From: Calliopsis andreniformis
Lineage: Eukaryota; Arthropoda; Insecta; Hymenoptera; Andrenidae
Assembly: GCF_051401765.1 (NCBI RefSeq)
Contig: NC_135067.1
Span: 23,121,501-23,185,500 of the forward strand
Direction of reading: 5' to 3'
Length of the DNA: 64,000 nucleotides
The notes under the pieces are model-generated. The model was given only the letters and a program-made list of their open reading frames with translations, did no database searches and was not told where the DNA came from. This document shows positions 22,901 to 34,318 of this stretch, one piece after another. The position numbers were made by a program, and so were the translations under genes. Every line of letters begins with the position of its first letter. Position 1 is the first letter of the stretch.

Positions 22901-23018
22901 TTCTTTTCTTTTCTTTTCTTTTCTTTTCTTTTCTTTTCTTCTCTTTTCTTTTCTTGTCTTTTCTTTTCTTTTCTTTTCTTCCTTTTCTTTTCTTTTCTTT
23001 TCTTTTCTTTTCTTTTCA
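22901..23018. repeat. TTTTC pentamer microsatellite
   Basis: More than 20 copies of TTTTC on the + strand (GAAAA on the other), with a few single-base interruptions. Pure polypyrimidine on one strand, so it could adopt triplex DNA. Confidence 0.95.
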
Positions 23019-23716
23019 TTAGATATCCGATTGGAAAGAGGTGGTTGGCGATATTTCTACCGTTATTTTGTTTCGTAGTGTATAACCCTTGTCACGCTTA
23101 AAAAAGTGCCTTGTTATGGCAACGCGTTTGTACACGCACATTCCAAGAATCGTAAAGATGAATCTGAATTGGTAATAAAGTCAATAAGACGATCGCACAT
23201 TTGCAGGATAATGTTAGTTTTATCATTTTCATATGTTTCTAGCTCGTTCTTGCGAATCAACATACCACACATAAGAAGGAAACGGAAGTGTGGAGTTGAG
23301 TTTGATTGCAATTGTACAGTAGGAAATTTTCTACCAGAAATATGCAGCGAGGTGTATTATGTACATACATGTATACAGAGGCGTACTTAAATAGTATTAA
23401 TTTATATTCGTTACTGCCTTAGATCATGTTAGATAATTTGTTTCTCATTTTCGGAATTACATTCCAGAACACGAACACATCCTATGGTGCTCATCACTAA
23501 ACGATTCTGTAACAGTATTAATGTAATAAAATACTTGCTCGGAATGTCGATTCGTTCCTTTGAAATAAACGAGAATGAAACCAAAAGACCGACTATACTT
23601 GATCCGTTTCCTGGACCTCGATTCGTGTAACTGCAACTCGACGGTTCTAGAAAATTGACCGATTCGGATTTTCCCGCTGCAAGTTCCTAATCCTAGAGGC
23701 GACCAATAGGAATCGT

Positions 23717-23725
23717 AGATGGCGC
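23717..23725 (+). promoter_or_regulatory. CTCF-like core AGATGGCGC
   Basis: Matches the core of the insect CTCF motif, 277 bp before the start codon of the third gene. The flanking half of the motif is a poor match. An inverted copy lies at 25788-25796. Confidence 0.25.
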
Positions 23726-23831
23726 TTGAGCGCTGAAAGTAAATATTCGTGGATGTTCGGCTCGATTCGGGTAGCGTCGGTCTTGGTCGTTCGGTTTCGC
23801 GAGTAGGCGTCGACGCGATTCGGAGTGGGGG

Positions 23832-23869
23832 CCGTCAGTGGGCAGCCGTCGGCGAGAGGTGGCGGTGGT
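23832..23869 (+). promoter_or_regulatory. Possible initiator plus DPE-like core promoter
   Basis: TCAGTG at 23835-23840 resembles the insect initiator. With its A (23837) as +1, GGTGGT at +28 to +33 matches five of six DPE positions. It lies in a GC-rich block 157 bp before the start codon of the third gene, with no TATA box in the right place. Confidence 0.25.
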
Positions 23870-23993
23870 TTCGTACGGTGAAGAAAAGAGGGGTTAAGCG
23901 AGCCGTGCCGGGCCGTAGAAGCGAGCTAGCGGTGCCGCGGCCCGTGCTCGTGCCATAGGGCCTCTGCCAGCCAGTAGTGTGTTCGTTTACAAG

Positions 23994-25270
23994 ATGGCAG
24001 ACGGTCCGTCCGCGGAAGACGCGGCCGCCGACCTGGGGGACACCGATTCCCGTTTAACCAGGGATCGACATAAACCTCAGGATGCCTCACCTTCGACCAC
24101 GCTCGAGGATACAACGGGACGCATCCCCGAAGATGTCTCGGTGCTCGAGGCTCATCCTCCTCAACGACAACAACATCGTGCACCCCGTCGCAATTGTCAT
24201 GCTCATTCGCATCCTCCTCGTCGACATTCGAGCAGTAACAATACTAGCAGTAGCAGCAGCAGCAACAACAACAATAACAACAACAACAACGCCAACAGTC
24301 ACGATCATTGTCATCGGCGTAGTCGCGACAAGAACGAAGATGAGAAGGTAGATAGCGAGGATCGCGTTCAGAAGAAAGAGTGTGCTGACGGTACTGGTGC
24401 GGACGCGACGCGAATTCTCCCTTTAGTGTCGTCGAGCTGCGGAGATTACGACGAAGACGAGGATGACTCCGATGAGGAGGAGGAGGAGGAGGAGGAGGAG
24501 GAGGAGGAGGAAGAGGAGGAGGAGGAGGAGGAAGAAGATGAGGAGGAGGAGGAAGAAGATGAGGAGGAGGAGGAGGAGGAAGAGGAAGAGGACGAGGAGA
24601 ATACGGTGGTGGAAGAGAAGTGTGTTTCGAAATGTCGTGGCGGTGTCGTTCGTATCGACGTGACAAAGACGGGAAACGAGAAGGAGAGCAGTGACGGTGG
24701 TGGCAGAGGTGGGTCGACGATGACGAGTGGCGGCGTGAACGCGGAGTCTAGTGACGGTCGACGGTCGAGGTCCGCTGCGTTCGCCGCTGCGTTCCCCGCT
24801 GCGAGCAGTCCGAGCGAGACGAACGACCGGCGGCAGCGTCGCCGCGTGGACGAGGGGGCAGGGACTGAAGAAGACAGGGACGCGGACGCGGTACAGAAAG
24901 TGAATCGTGTCGGATGCGATAACGGCGAGGTCGACGGAGCAAACGTGCACAATGACGAGGAGGACGCCGCGGCCGGTGCTCGGAAAACGGACGGCGTCGA
25001 TAGTGTCGGCAGTAGTGATGATAGTGCTGGTAGTGGTAGTAGTAGTAGTAGTAGTGGTGGTGCTGCTGCCCCTGCCGCTCTTTCTGGTTCTGGTTCTGGT
25101 TCTGTTTCTGTTTCTGGTGCCACTGGTGTTACTGCAAATGGCCCCGTCGCTGCCAGGCATCAAGGCAGCCCTTTCAAGGGACAGGTTAGGACGGCCGAGG
25201 ACACCCTCGTCGGCCCTTATGGAAAGAAGCGGTGCGCCGATCGATACGACAGCTCCGAGAGCTCTGACAG
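23994..25270 (+). CDS. First coding exon of an unidentified low-complexity protein (partial gene)
   Basis: I do not recognise this protein. The frame is open for 425 codons from ATG 23994 (context AAGATGG, no earlier in-frame ATG seen) to a GTGAGT donor at 25271, leaving in phase 2. In order: acidic start MADGPSAEDAAADLGDTDS; His/Pro/Arg-rich part; Ser/Asn tract (about 84-103); a mixed charged segment; an almost pure Glu/Asp tract (about 155-205); Ser/Gly/Arg-rich part with charged patches; Ser tract (about 343-356) and Gly-Ser/Val-Ser repeats (364-375). The last 40 residues are more complex (SPFKGQV, VGPYGKKRCADRYDSSESSD) and may start a conserved region. No signal peptide or membrane segment. 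Such composition is common in nuclear transcription or chromatin factors, but that is inference. Remaining exons lie beyond the window. Confidence 0.75.
24472..24600 (+). repeat. GAG/GAA trinucleotide tract encoding polyglutamate
   Basis: About 40 codons of GAG, GAA and GAT/GAC, mostly GAG. Encodes the Glu/Asp tract of the third gene and opens long spurious frames on the opposite strand. Confidence 0.95.
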
Positions 25271-25787
25271 GTGAGTGAGACCGAGCTATCTTTCTCTCGC
25301 GCTTTCTCGACCGAGATTGGAGTACGAGGAGGTATATAGGGACCGACGAGGAAAAGGTTTAAGCTAGCCAACTTCCCTTTTCAGTTCGCACACCTAGAAC
25401 AGAGGATTAAATCATAGATCAGTGGATCTCGTTGCTCAGATATGTAATACGATTCGTAACACGAACATTCACCTTATAACATCCTTTGAAATATTTCGTT
25501 CGGTCAAATGGGCGTTAACATTAAAGACGAGGTCGTTCAGGTGTTTTGGGATAAAAACATTGGGATGCGAAGGTAAATCTCGTGTCGATAATTAAAGTCC
25601 TGAACGCGAGGAATGTGACGCATCTTTCGAAGCGAGTCACAAGTGGTCGGAAGATCGTAATTAGCGCGAAGGCGCGTTTTGAACGGCAGGCCAGAGGTCG
25701 TTGTACCGCGGTTACGAGACCGACAGCCGTACCAGCGTTCGATCTGTGCGCGCGTCGTGTTTATAGGTTCCGTAGATGTGCCAACTC

Positions 25788-25796
25788 GCGCCATCT
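25788..25796 (-). promoter_or_regulatory. CTCF-like core, inverted copy
   Basis: GCGCCATCT, the reverse complement of AGATGGCGC, 0.5 kb inside the intron. With the copy at 23717 it brackets promoter and first exon in convergent orientation. Confidence 0.2.
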
Positions 25797-26523
25797 CTCT
25801 CTAACTGACTCGCTCTTTCCCCTCCACTTGCTCTTGCACTCACCCCCCTCCCCCGTCTGGTCATCACCCTACGCGACTTATCACGCTAGACTCGGTAGCT
25901 GTTCATAGGAGCCTCGAGTCTGCGCTCCTCTTTTTATTTACGTTTTACATAATCGAGAAGAGACGGTGCGTGTACGATGTTGAAAATACAAGTTTTCTTC
26001 TTTACCGTTCTTTCGTTTCAATCGTTGCACTTGCACGTGCGTTATTTTGTTAACGACATCGTTCCTTTAATTTTCTGATTTGTAAGCAGTTTTGCTAGTA
26101 AGCACAACTACATGTTCCATGAAACGACAAATATTTCGAGACTTCACTATGTTCGTAACGAATAAGCTACGCATTTAACCTCGCCACGAACGTAACCCAA
26201 GGTTCAGGTTTCCTATTTACATGTGCCTATATCGGAATTCACTACCGCCAGTCGCGCTGCTTCTTCGAGCGCTTCAATCCGTACTTGTAATTTTTCGTAC
26301 GATGGGTGAAAATCGTTAAGGTTTACCGAGAAACGGTACTGCAACGTACGAAACATCGTTAGATTGTAGCGAGACTTTGCAAGTCTATCAACCAACGAGA
26401 AGTTTGATTTTTTTTCTTCAATCGATTCAGTCGTTCTTGGTCGAGTAACGATCTACATACATTTTCATATGTATACATATTTGATAGGTGAAACGGAGCA
26501 GGGTAAAATTGGAATCGCATGCA

Positions 26524-26537
26524 TGCCGCATGCGGCA
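26524..26537. other. 14-bp perfect palindrome TGCCGCATGCGGCA
   Basis: Self-complementary, directly after GCATGCATGC. No protein is known to me to bind exactly this. Confidence 0.6.
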
Positions 26538-28051
26538 GTGTCCACCACATTTGTTCACGACGATTAGCTTTCGCACGGTATAACGGATTTGCTTCGTTTC
26601 GAAGGAAAAGAGGTCGCAGTAAAAGTTTAGCGGCTTAACGGTTCTTCTTTGTGGGTACATACACCAAGTCCGAGTGTTTCTTAGCTGAACGAGTATCTCT
26701 GAATAATCATGCTGCTGTTGTTTGTATTCGCTAACGTGTTTATCGTGTAGACGAAACACCTGTTTACGTGTTTCTTCGTTCCGACCGCGACCGTTCAATC
26801 TGTGTTTATTTTATCTGCTCGGCATTTTCAAGATGCCTGTTACAAGCCTAGATGGATCGGGCGAACGAGTACCTTCTGAAACCTAATCAATTTGTATTTC
26901 GATTCGCAGGTATGATATTTCGAGTTACAGTCACGGCTTGCCGCATGTCGGCAAAACGTGTCCTTTATTTCTCGAATAAGTCTCGAATAATGCAACCGTT
27001 GAGTAACCGCGCAACGGAATTTAATGAATTTATGCAAGAGAAATCGCACGTACGATTTCTCTGCAGAACAGACAAGCATATCTTTTCTGTCCAACCAACC
27101 GATCGTTAATACAGAAATAGTCGCATTTCATTTTCAAATCAATTACGACTCATTCGTACTTTACTGCTCTACTTTTTTCCTCTGGTTTCGGACTCTTCGT
27201 CTATGAATGAAAAGCGATTATTTGACGATAAGGTTTCTTCTTCCGCTTTCCTTCGATAGAAAATATGTCTATAGGGTATAGGCTTGCAGATACTGTGAAA
27301 AAGAAACGCAGAAGGATGAATTTTTCGAGTTCTCGATCCTCTGCTTCAGTTCGATCCAACTGTGACTGCATAGCTGTGTTGCTATACGAACTGCTTTATC
27401 GGAAGATTATACCACCTATTCCAGAGTAATTTATGAGATGATCAAGACGCGCCTCGCACAGTGCGCGTATCCTCTTGCTCGGAAGTTGAGCTACGAGTTC
27501 GAGGACCGCGTTCACGGTGCATAGAAAGAGTGTCTTCTGGTAATATTTTCTTGGTAGCTATGACTAGAAAGGGAGTTGACTCCCGCTGTGACTGAGCTCA
27601 ACCGATCGCTTCTTTCTTGTATTAGAATCGTACAGTTCATGGCCTAGGGGCAGCGTTCTCCCTCAGTTCTTGAAAATGTACCATGCCGCCCAAATAATCA
27701 CTCAAATTCAGCCTAGGGCTCACTAATTTTCTATAGCCGATAGCTTCGTCCTGTTTTATCTTGCTGAATAAAATTGTTGGATGCGAAAATCAAGTTGCCT
27801 ATTCGTTTCGACGAGGTCCTTCTGATGCGCGTCCTTTTCACCACGTTGCGTTCTTGTATTTCAACCGTACATCTAATTCCATCGGTAACGAAGCAGCAAG
27901 GTTGTTAAATATGGCCTGGCCTCGATGTCACTCATTGCAAACGACTTAATTGGGCGAATGAAAAACGCGGAACAAGCCGCGCGACGTCCTTCTTTCCGTA
28001 ATCGCCGGTTTATATGTATTTTCTGGTCTCTCGAGCTCCGTTTCTCCTTTA

Positions 28052-28093
28052 GACGAAACGAAACGAAACGAAACGAAACGAAACGAAACGAAA
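28052..28093. repeat. GAAAC pentamer microsatellite
   Basis: About eight copies of GAAAC, the last slightly degenerate, in the long intron. Confidence 0.95.
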
Positions 28094-31000
28094 GGAAGCG
28101 ACACGGAGCGATCGTGGCGGAGAGTGGTCACGTCGCGATTCGCATGGTCGTGGCCGTGACCATGGCCGTGAAAGTGAAATTCGTGAATGAAACGAGTGAA
28201 GCAGCCGGCAAAGCGAAGCGAAGGCAAAGGTTGCCTTTGCTTCTCCACACCCGTATCATCTTCGATGCGACATATATTGCCCTCTATTATGCATCCTTGG
28301 CGCAATTCGTGAGGTGGAGGACACATGCATGCTGGGCAAATACATCGACAGTCTTTATCTATTAATCGATCTTCGTTAAAGCTTTTCTTCCTCTGATACT
28401 TTTGTCGCACGTATTACGACTCTGATGAAAGACAGGGTGTGTTATGGAGTAATGTTCTAAGAAGAGAATGCAATCGATAGATTGGTGGAACATTCCAGAA
28501 AGTCTAAGTAAGGAGACAAAGTCGATTCGACAGCGAGATAGCAGGCGTCAGGGGAAAAGTTTTTCCTTTATCGATTGCCGGCTACGCGTAGGTAGACGAA
28601 TGTAGAAAAAATAACGCATTGTGTACGATGTAAAGCGCGGCCGTTAGCGAGGAGGTAGACGCGGAGGCGGCCATGAAGGAGAGAGGAGGATTTTCCATGC
28701 GCGTTGCCGCTTGCCGCTTGCCGCAAAAACGCTGCTCGGCTGGCGATGTCGCAACTGCTGTTAGAAAGCTTAGAAGGCTTGCGAGGCTGACTGTTGCGCC
28801 TGCTTGCTCGCTCGACCGCGCGTTTGCCTCGCGATCGCGAGAACGTTCGCGGCTCGACCAGCTTCTTTAGAAAAATTCGGGAACGTGCACGGATGTGGGT
28901 GGCATTGAGAAACCGGATCGTTAACCGACCGACTGAGGCCGTTGTCCCGCCCTCGACATTAAACCGCGAACGATTACAAGCTTCCTCGACGCGACAGTTC
29001 TTTTTCAAATCTTCAAACCTGGAAGAAATCTTTTAAATTTTCCTAGAGGCGACGACTATCTCGTGATCGCGTAACCTCGCTGATGTCAAGAAGACGCAAA
29101 TTATTCGTGGAAAAGTATCGATGTGGATACGATGACGTATTACCATTTCGCGATAAGCGTCCCGTATCGAGAAGAGATTTCCTTGTGGCATCCACTTTGG
29201 AATTTTCTCGGAAGAGAAGAAACGGCTGCGCAATAAATCGAGCAATAAATTACCTAACTTGATCGAATCCCACTGGTGTAATATCAGGTTGGCGTTCATT
29301 TCAAAAATTGCCTTCTAAAGTTGGCGTGGCAAGTTTGCGAATCACTGTTCGCGAACGTGCACGATGGAAGTATATTAAGCAACGAATCGAGAATAAATTT
29401 CGTTTCCAGCATGAGCAAGTTTCGATGTCGTTTTTCGGAGGAAAATTTGGTCGATTCGCTGGCTCGGTAGTAGCGGTAGTACAGCGATGCACGGACGGGC
29501 CGGGCATGTAGCCAGTTGTTGGATCAATACGCGGCAAGCCAGCGGCCCTTTTCGAGGCCCGGCCCTCTCTCGATTCGAGCAACAAGTTCTCCGGGGTTCC
29601 TCTCTTCTAACGGGTGTCCCGATCTCGCGCTATCCCTCTCCCCTCGATCCAATTAACGTGTCCTATCCACCCTCGACGGATGGCCCGCCTTTTGTTCCTG
29701 TTCAATCAGCGTGACCGCGGATTAATTGCAATTAACCGCAGTTTGTCGCGTCTTCCGATCATTCATCCGAGTTATGCTAATGTATTCAGATACATTGCTA
29801 ACCTATACAGTGTTAAACGTGACTATTTAATCATATTTCGAATCGAAAATGAACGATGGAAATGATGTAGATACCTGGAAATCTCGCAACAAGAATTCGA
29901 CAAATTGTTCGAAAAGTGATTTCCTCAAAGATAAATTGATTCGACGTCGATGGAACACAAACATGCATCATCGTAGAAACGGTCTCGTTCTCGATGTATA
30001 TCGTAATTCGCAACGCAGGTCAATCTTTTTGCCTCGATTGACGACATAGGAAGAAAAACGACGAACGGTAATCTCGGGAGCATGATTTCTCGAAGGTTTT
30101 CCAGCTTCGCTACCTTTGTACTTGTTTTCCGATCGGTATCTGGTTGGTAAGCAGTCGCGCCGCTTAGGCCTAGGTCTGCTTTGCGTTTTCACGTTCAGCA
30201 GCACCGCGCGGTGGCAGCTGTCTTCGTTGGCCCAAAATCAACGATTCGATTCTCCTAGCTGACACGGTGGATTTTTTCTCTGATTTCAACTTTGCCACAG
30301 CTGTCGCGAGACCGAGTGGAATTGCGATGCCGTGTTTCTTTCGTACCAGTAGGCGGTATTATTGACGGACATTCTCGTTTTACGAGTAGTCGAGCGAACT
30401 GTGCAGATTCGTATTCACACATGATAATTCCGACCATACGGATCGTAGTATATTATGCATCGATAACGTATTCATTATGTACGCAAATATACAACTAATC
30501 TGTAGAAAACACATCCATCTTTCTTCTCGTTTTAATCGTTCATATTATTGTAATAACTCTTAAGATATTCCCGCGATGAATATGCAATATTGTCATAGTA
30601 CGTTGACTTTGTTCAGTCGCTGAAACGCTGACCAATCGTTTAACGCATCCTATTGGGTGTACATATTTCATTCTTTGCTCGTCGTTTACTTCCAATAAAA
30701 GCCAAAAGGAAATTCAGTCGGTTGGTCCAAACGCGTAGATAGCTTGTCATTTGTCGGCACTTATGCTCTCAACACACCTTACTTCTTTGCTGATGTTAAT
30801 TGCCACGAATACTTTACGTGGCTCAGAAAAATTGCAAATATTTGCAGATGCATAGAACGATGGCTGAAAAATTGGCGATTCAATTGAAATTCGACTTCCA
30901 GCGGAGTAGCTGGTGATCGCGTTTCACCGCGATTATAGTGCGTGCTGCACTGATGAGAAAGAATGCGAGAGAATGCGAGAGAATGCGAGCGTTTCGTAGG

Positions 31001-32084
31001 TAACCGACTAGACAAAGGGATCGGGCAGGGCCGACATTCCCATCCGGGCTGAAATATCAGATCCAATTAACTCTATCCCTCTCTTCTGTGTCCTTTCCCT
31101 TTTCCTTCCTTTCGTCCCCTTTCGTTATCTTCCAACCTTTTCCGCCCTCTACCCCAGCTAAATTGCTCGAGCATTGCCTCCCCTCCTCCTTTTTCAAAAA
31201 TCTCATTTACAGTTACATGTCGCTTTCGAACGAATACGTTTCACATTAGATAGTTTTAGAGACAGTTAGACAACGCGAAATATAATAACGAATAAAGGCT
31301 AGTTTAACGAATAAAGGTGGTTGCACACGAACGAGGCTTTGCGAGAAAATATCTTGTGCAACATACCTAGATAGGTTGACGGATAAAGTCGGTCGAGCAA
31401 TTTGTTTGCCGAACTGTGGCGTGGTCGCGAGTTCGCTCCAAGATATTCGTCCCCTGCCTTTTCCTTTAAATACGCATGTAGTATAATTGTATAAAAAGTT
31501 GTATAATTTGAATTGCCTTTAAATCGATTATTTCGATTATCGGGCCTATTTTTTAATTTATAATTTTCAGGTTGAGTTTGAGAGTTGATACTGTAGAAAA
31601 TGAATTCGTCGACCGTACACCTCACGACGAGCCCTCGACGAATGCGCAAAACCTCGAGGATCATCGAAGCTTCGAATCTGTGCTGAAAGTAGATAAAGCG
31701 GAGTGGGAAACGTCGGCGTCGCGCTGCAATTTCCGTTGCGCCAATATGCCATTTCCCTTTTACCGAATACCACTAACGATCAATTAGCTCTAAGCAGTAA
31801 TCGGCCGGCGATAGATGTTGGTAGCCAGTTCCGTCGCGTCGTCGCATCAACTACCATCGTCGATTTGACTTTACAGCCGATTTCGTTACTGGACCGCATC
31901 GAACGATTTTGCGGCTACTGAAACGGGCTTGAGCATGTATACATGTAGATACAGTGGTATATCTACCTAGATTCGGGCACGAATAGCATTCGGTTTGGGC
32001 TCATAGCAGAAAGTCTATTTGGGATGAAATCGCGGACGTTCAGGAACGAGTTTCATTTCCTATCCCGTCGAGTCAAAACGAAGC

Positions 32085-32150
32085 GAGGGAAAGAGAGAGA
32101 AGGGAGAAGGGAGAAGAGAGAAGGGAGAAGAGGAGAAGAAGCTTAAGAAA
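32085..32150. repeat. Purine-rich GGGAGAA repeat
   Basis: Irregular array of GGGAGAAG, GAGAAG and GGAGAAG units, almost pure purine on the + strand. Confidence 0.85.
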
Positions 32151-32512
32151 AAGAGCGACAGCGATAGAAAGATGTCTAACCCCGCTATTTATCCCTTGAA
32201 CCCACTTCTCCCGGCTCGTCCCTCCACCTCCTCGATTTCGCGGTCAGAATTTGCGGAATGTCCGAGGCTGGAACCAGTCCATCCGGTTTTTTAATTGCAA
32301 AAAGGATCCGCCTGGGCCGAGAAGCGAACCGTGCAAACTCGCTTCGGACCTAAACCTTGCAGACAGGACTCCTTTCGGCTCTTTCGACGCCGGAAGTTGC
32401 ATCTTTGACTCTCCTTCGGTCCAACTCTTTCCTAGATAATCGTTGGACATTTTTTCCGATATCCTGTCGATTACTGCGCGTCAATTTTCTTATAAATCCG
32501 TTAAATGCATTC

Positions 32513-32626
32513 AATTTCGAATTTTGAATTTCGAATTTTGAATTTCGAATTTCGAATTTTGAATTTCGAATTTCGAATTTTGAATTTCGAATTTCGAATT
32601 TCGAATTTAAAATTTTGAATTTTGTG
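32513..32626. repeat. 7-bp AATTTCG/AATTTTG repeat
   Basis: About 15 copies of a heptamer that alternates between AATTTCG and AATTTTG. The C/T difference lies at a CpG, as expected if some copies lost a methylated CpG. Confidence 0.9.
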
Positions 32627-34209
32627 TATTACATTTTATACTTGAATTTTTTCTCGAAACTCGAACTCATTCTCTACTTTTTTCTGTCGTGTATCACGGA
32701 AACAACATCCGACCAGATGGATCTAGGCGTTAGTACAATGATTGTGTTTTTGATGCGTTTGCTCATCGTTATCACCGCGACTGCCCAATCTAATCTCTAC
32801 TATTGCGCGCGCGCGTTATTCGTTAGAAACAGCTAGGAATCCAGGCGGAAGCCAGCGCAGCTGTTTCCGTGAAATCAAGACGCGCACGATATTACCACAA
32901 TGGCTTTGTGGAGGTGGGTGGAGATAAGGAGGCAAGGCCGAGTCGGTTACGAAGGATTACTCTTGCGAACCAAGGATAACGCGCAGTTCGCGCCTTTTAA
33001 TCCTCGCTTTATCCACACTCTGTGTCGCTTAACCTTGCTCTTTCTCCTTCGTTGCACCTTTTTCTTGCTCGATCAGCTAATCTAGATAAAGTCGAGCGAT
33101 CTGGCTGACTTCACGAATCGAGATCGTGGACTACCTAAAACCGTCGAAACGGCGCCTGTACGATGAAACAGGAGAAACTTGAACAATCCCTTCGGAGCTG
33201 AATCGAGATTTGCGAATACTTGAATGCTATGTATCCTATCGGTGATAAATACAGACACCTACCTAGATGATTGACAAGTTGCGTGCTCGATCGTTTAATT
33301 GATACTCGTGACGTGTCAACGCCTGTTATAAGCGTGACATCAATAGAGCTGCAGATCTCACAAATCAGTTATGATCGGCCACGAACGACGTCGATTATCG
33401 CCTACCGATCGATTCACGCTTCCTTCGATCAGGAGAGAAACGCGAAGGAGAAGTGTGGTTGAGCAGTGACAAACTCGTTGTCAGCTGTTTTTGGGATAAC
33501 TCTGATTAAAAGTTTCAAGACATTTGGTTGAAAGATGAGCGTTATCGAGTGATTGCTCGTTTCTCGAGGAAGCGAGGCGCGACGGGACGTTTCGATGTTT
33601 GGTAATATTATGACGAGGGATAGAGGAGAAGCATACGGGGCTGAAAGGGTCCGCGCGAAGAAGGATAGGTAGTTGTGTAGTATGAACACCATGACCTGGA
33701 AGCATGGTATGGTTTACAAACCAAAAGGAAACCACCGCCAGATCGTAGCATCGGGCTCCTGGCCCTACCACTCTTACGCTCCCTAAAACTGGTTTCGTCA
33801 TTTAGGAACGCCCCTTTCGTGGGCCCTTGGCCCTCTTCTTTCTTCTCGTCGATCGGCGCGGCGCGGAGCGTCGCCGCCGACGGCAGGATTTTAAATGCCC
33901 TTCGTGAAACACGAGAAACCGTCCCCGCGGGATCCAGCGCGACTGTATTATGTACGCGTTCACGAATAAATCACGCGATTCCTCGTAATAAACGCGAGAC
34001 GGACTCGATGGAGCAGGAAGACTAGCCGCGACGCGTAACGAGGGAAAAGTTATTGGGTGTGGCGGTTTCTTCTCGACAGACAAATCAATTCGAAACTTCA
34101 ATTATCGACGCACTGTGTGCGCAACCTCGAATCGATTTCGACTGTTTTTCGTTTAGTTACCTTGCCTCAGCCTCACTCTACTTTCTGTTCTTCTCTGTCT
34201 CTTTGTTCC

Positions 34210-34257
34210 GTTAACGTTGGCCTCGGCGTTGGCGTCGGCGTCGACGTCGGCGTTGGC

Positions 34258-34303
<46 letters not shown>

Positions 34304-34318
34304 ACGTCAGCGTCGGCG
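34210..34318. repeat. GGCGTC hexamer repeat
   Basis: About 18 copies of GGCGTC with GACGTC, GGCGTT and GGCCGC variants; the same unit as in flippase exon 1, here in non-coding DNA. It creates a false Gly-Val frame (+) and Asp-Ala frame (-). Confidence 0.93.

Larger units (their letters stand above)
22058..23740. other. Bestrophin 3' UTR and spacer to the next gene
   Basis: AT-rich, no protein-like frame. Holds the poly(A) candidate at 22494, a long TTTTC microsatellite and then unremarkable sequence up to the GC-rich stretch near 23740. Confidence 0.6.

Noticed and set aside
22901..23018. TTTTC array as the pyrimidine tract of a splice acceptor
   Set aside because: No AG followed by coding sequence after it; it is a plain microsatellite.
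24244..25163. Long antisense reading frames (140-246 codons) opposite the first exon of the third gene
   Set aside because: They are poly-Pro, poly-Ser or poly-Leu shadows of the GAG, AGC and GGT repeats; the + strand frame has the start context and donor.
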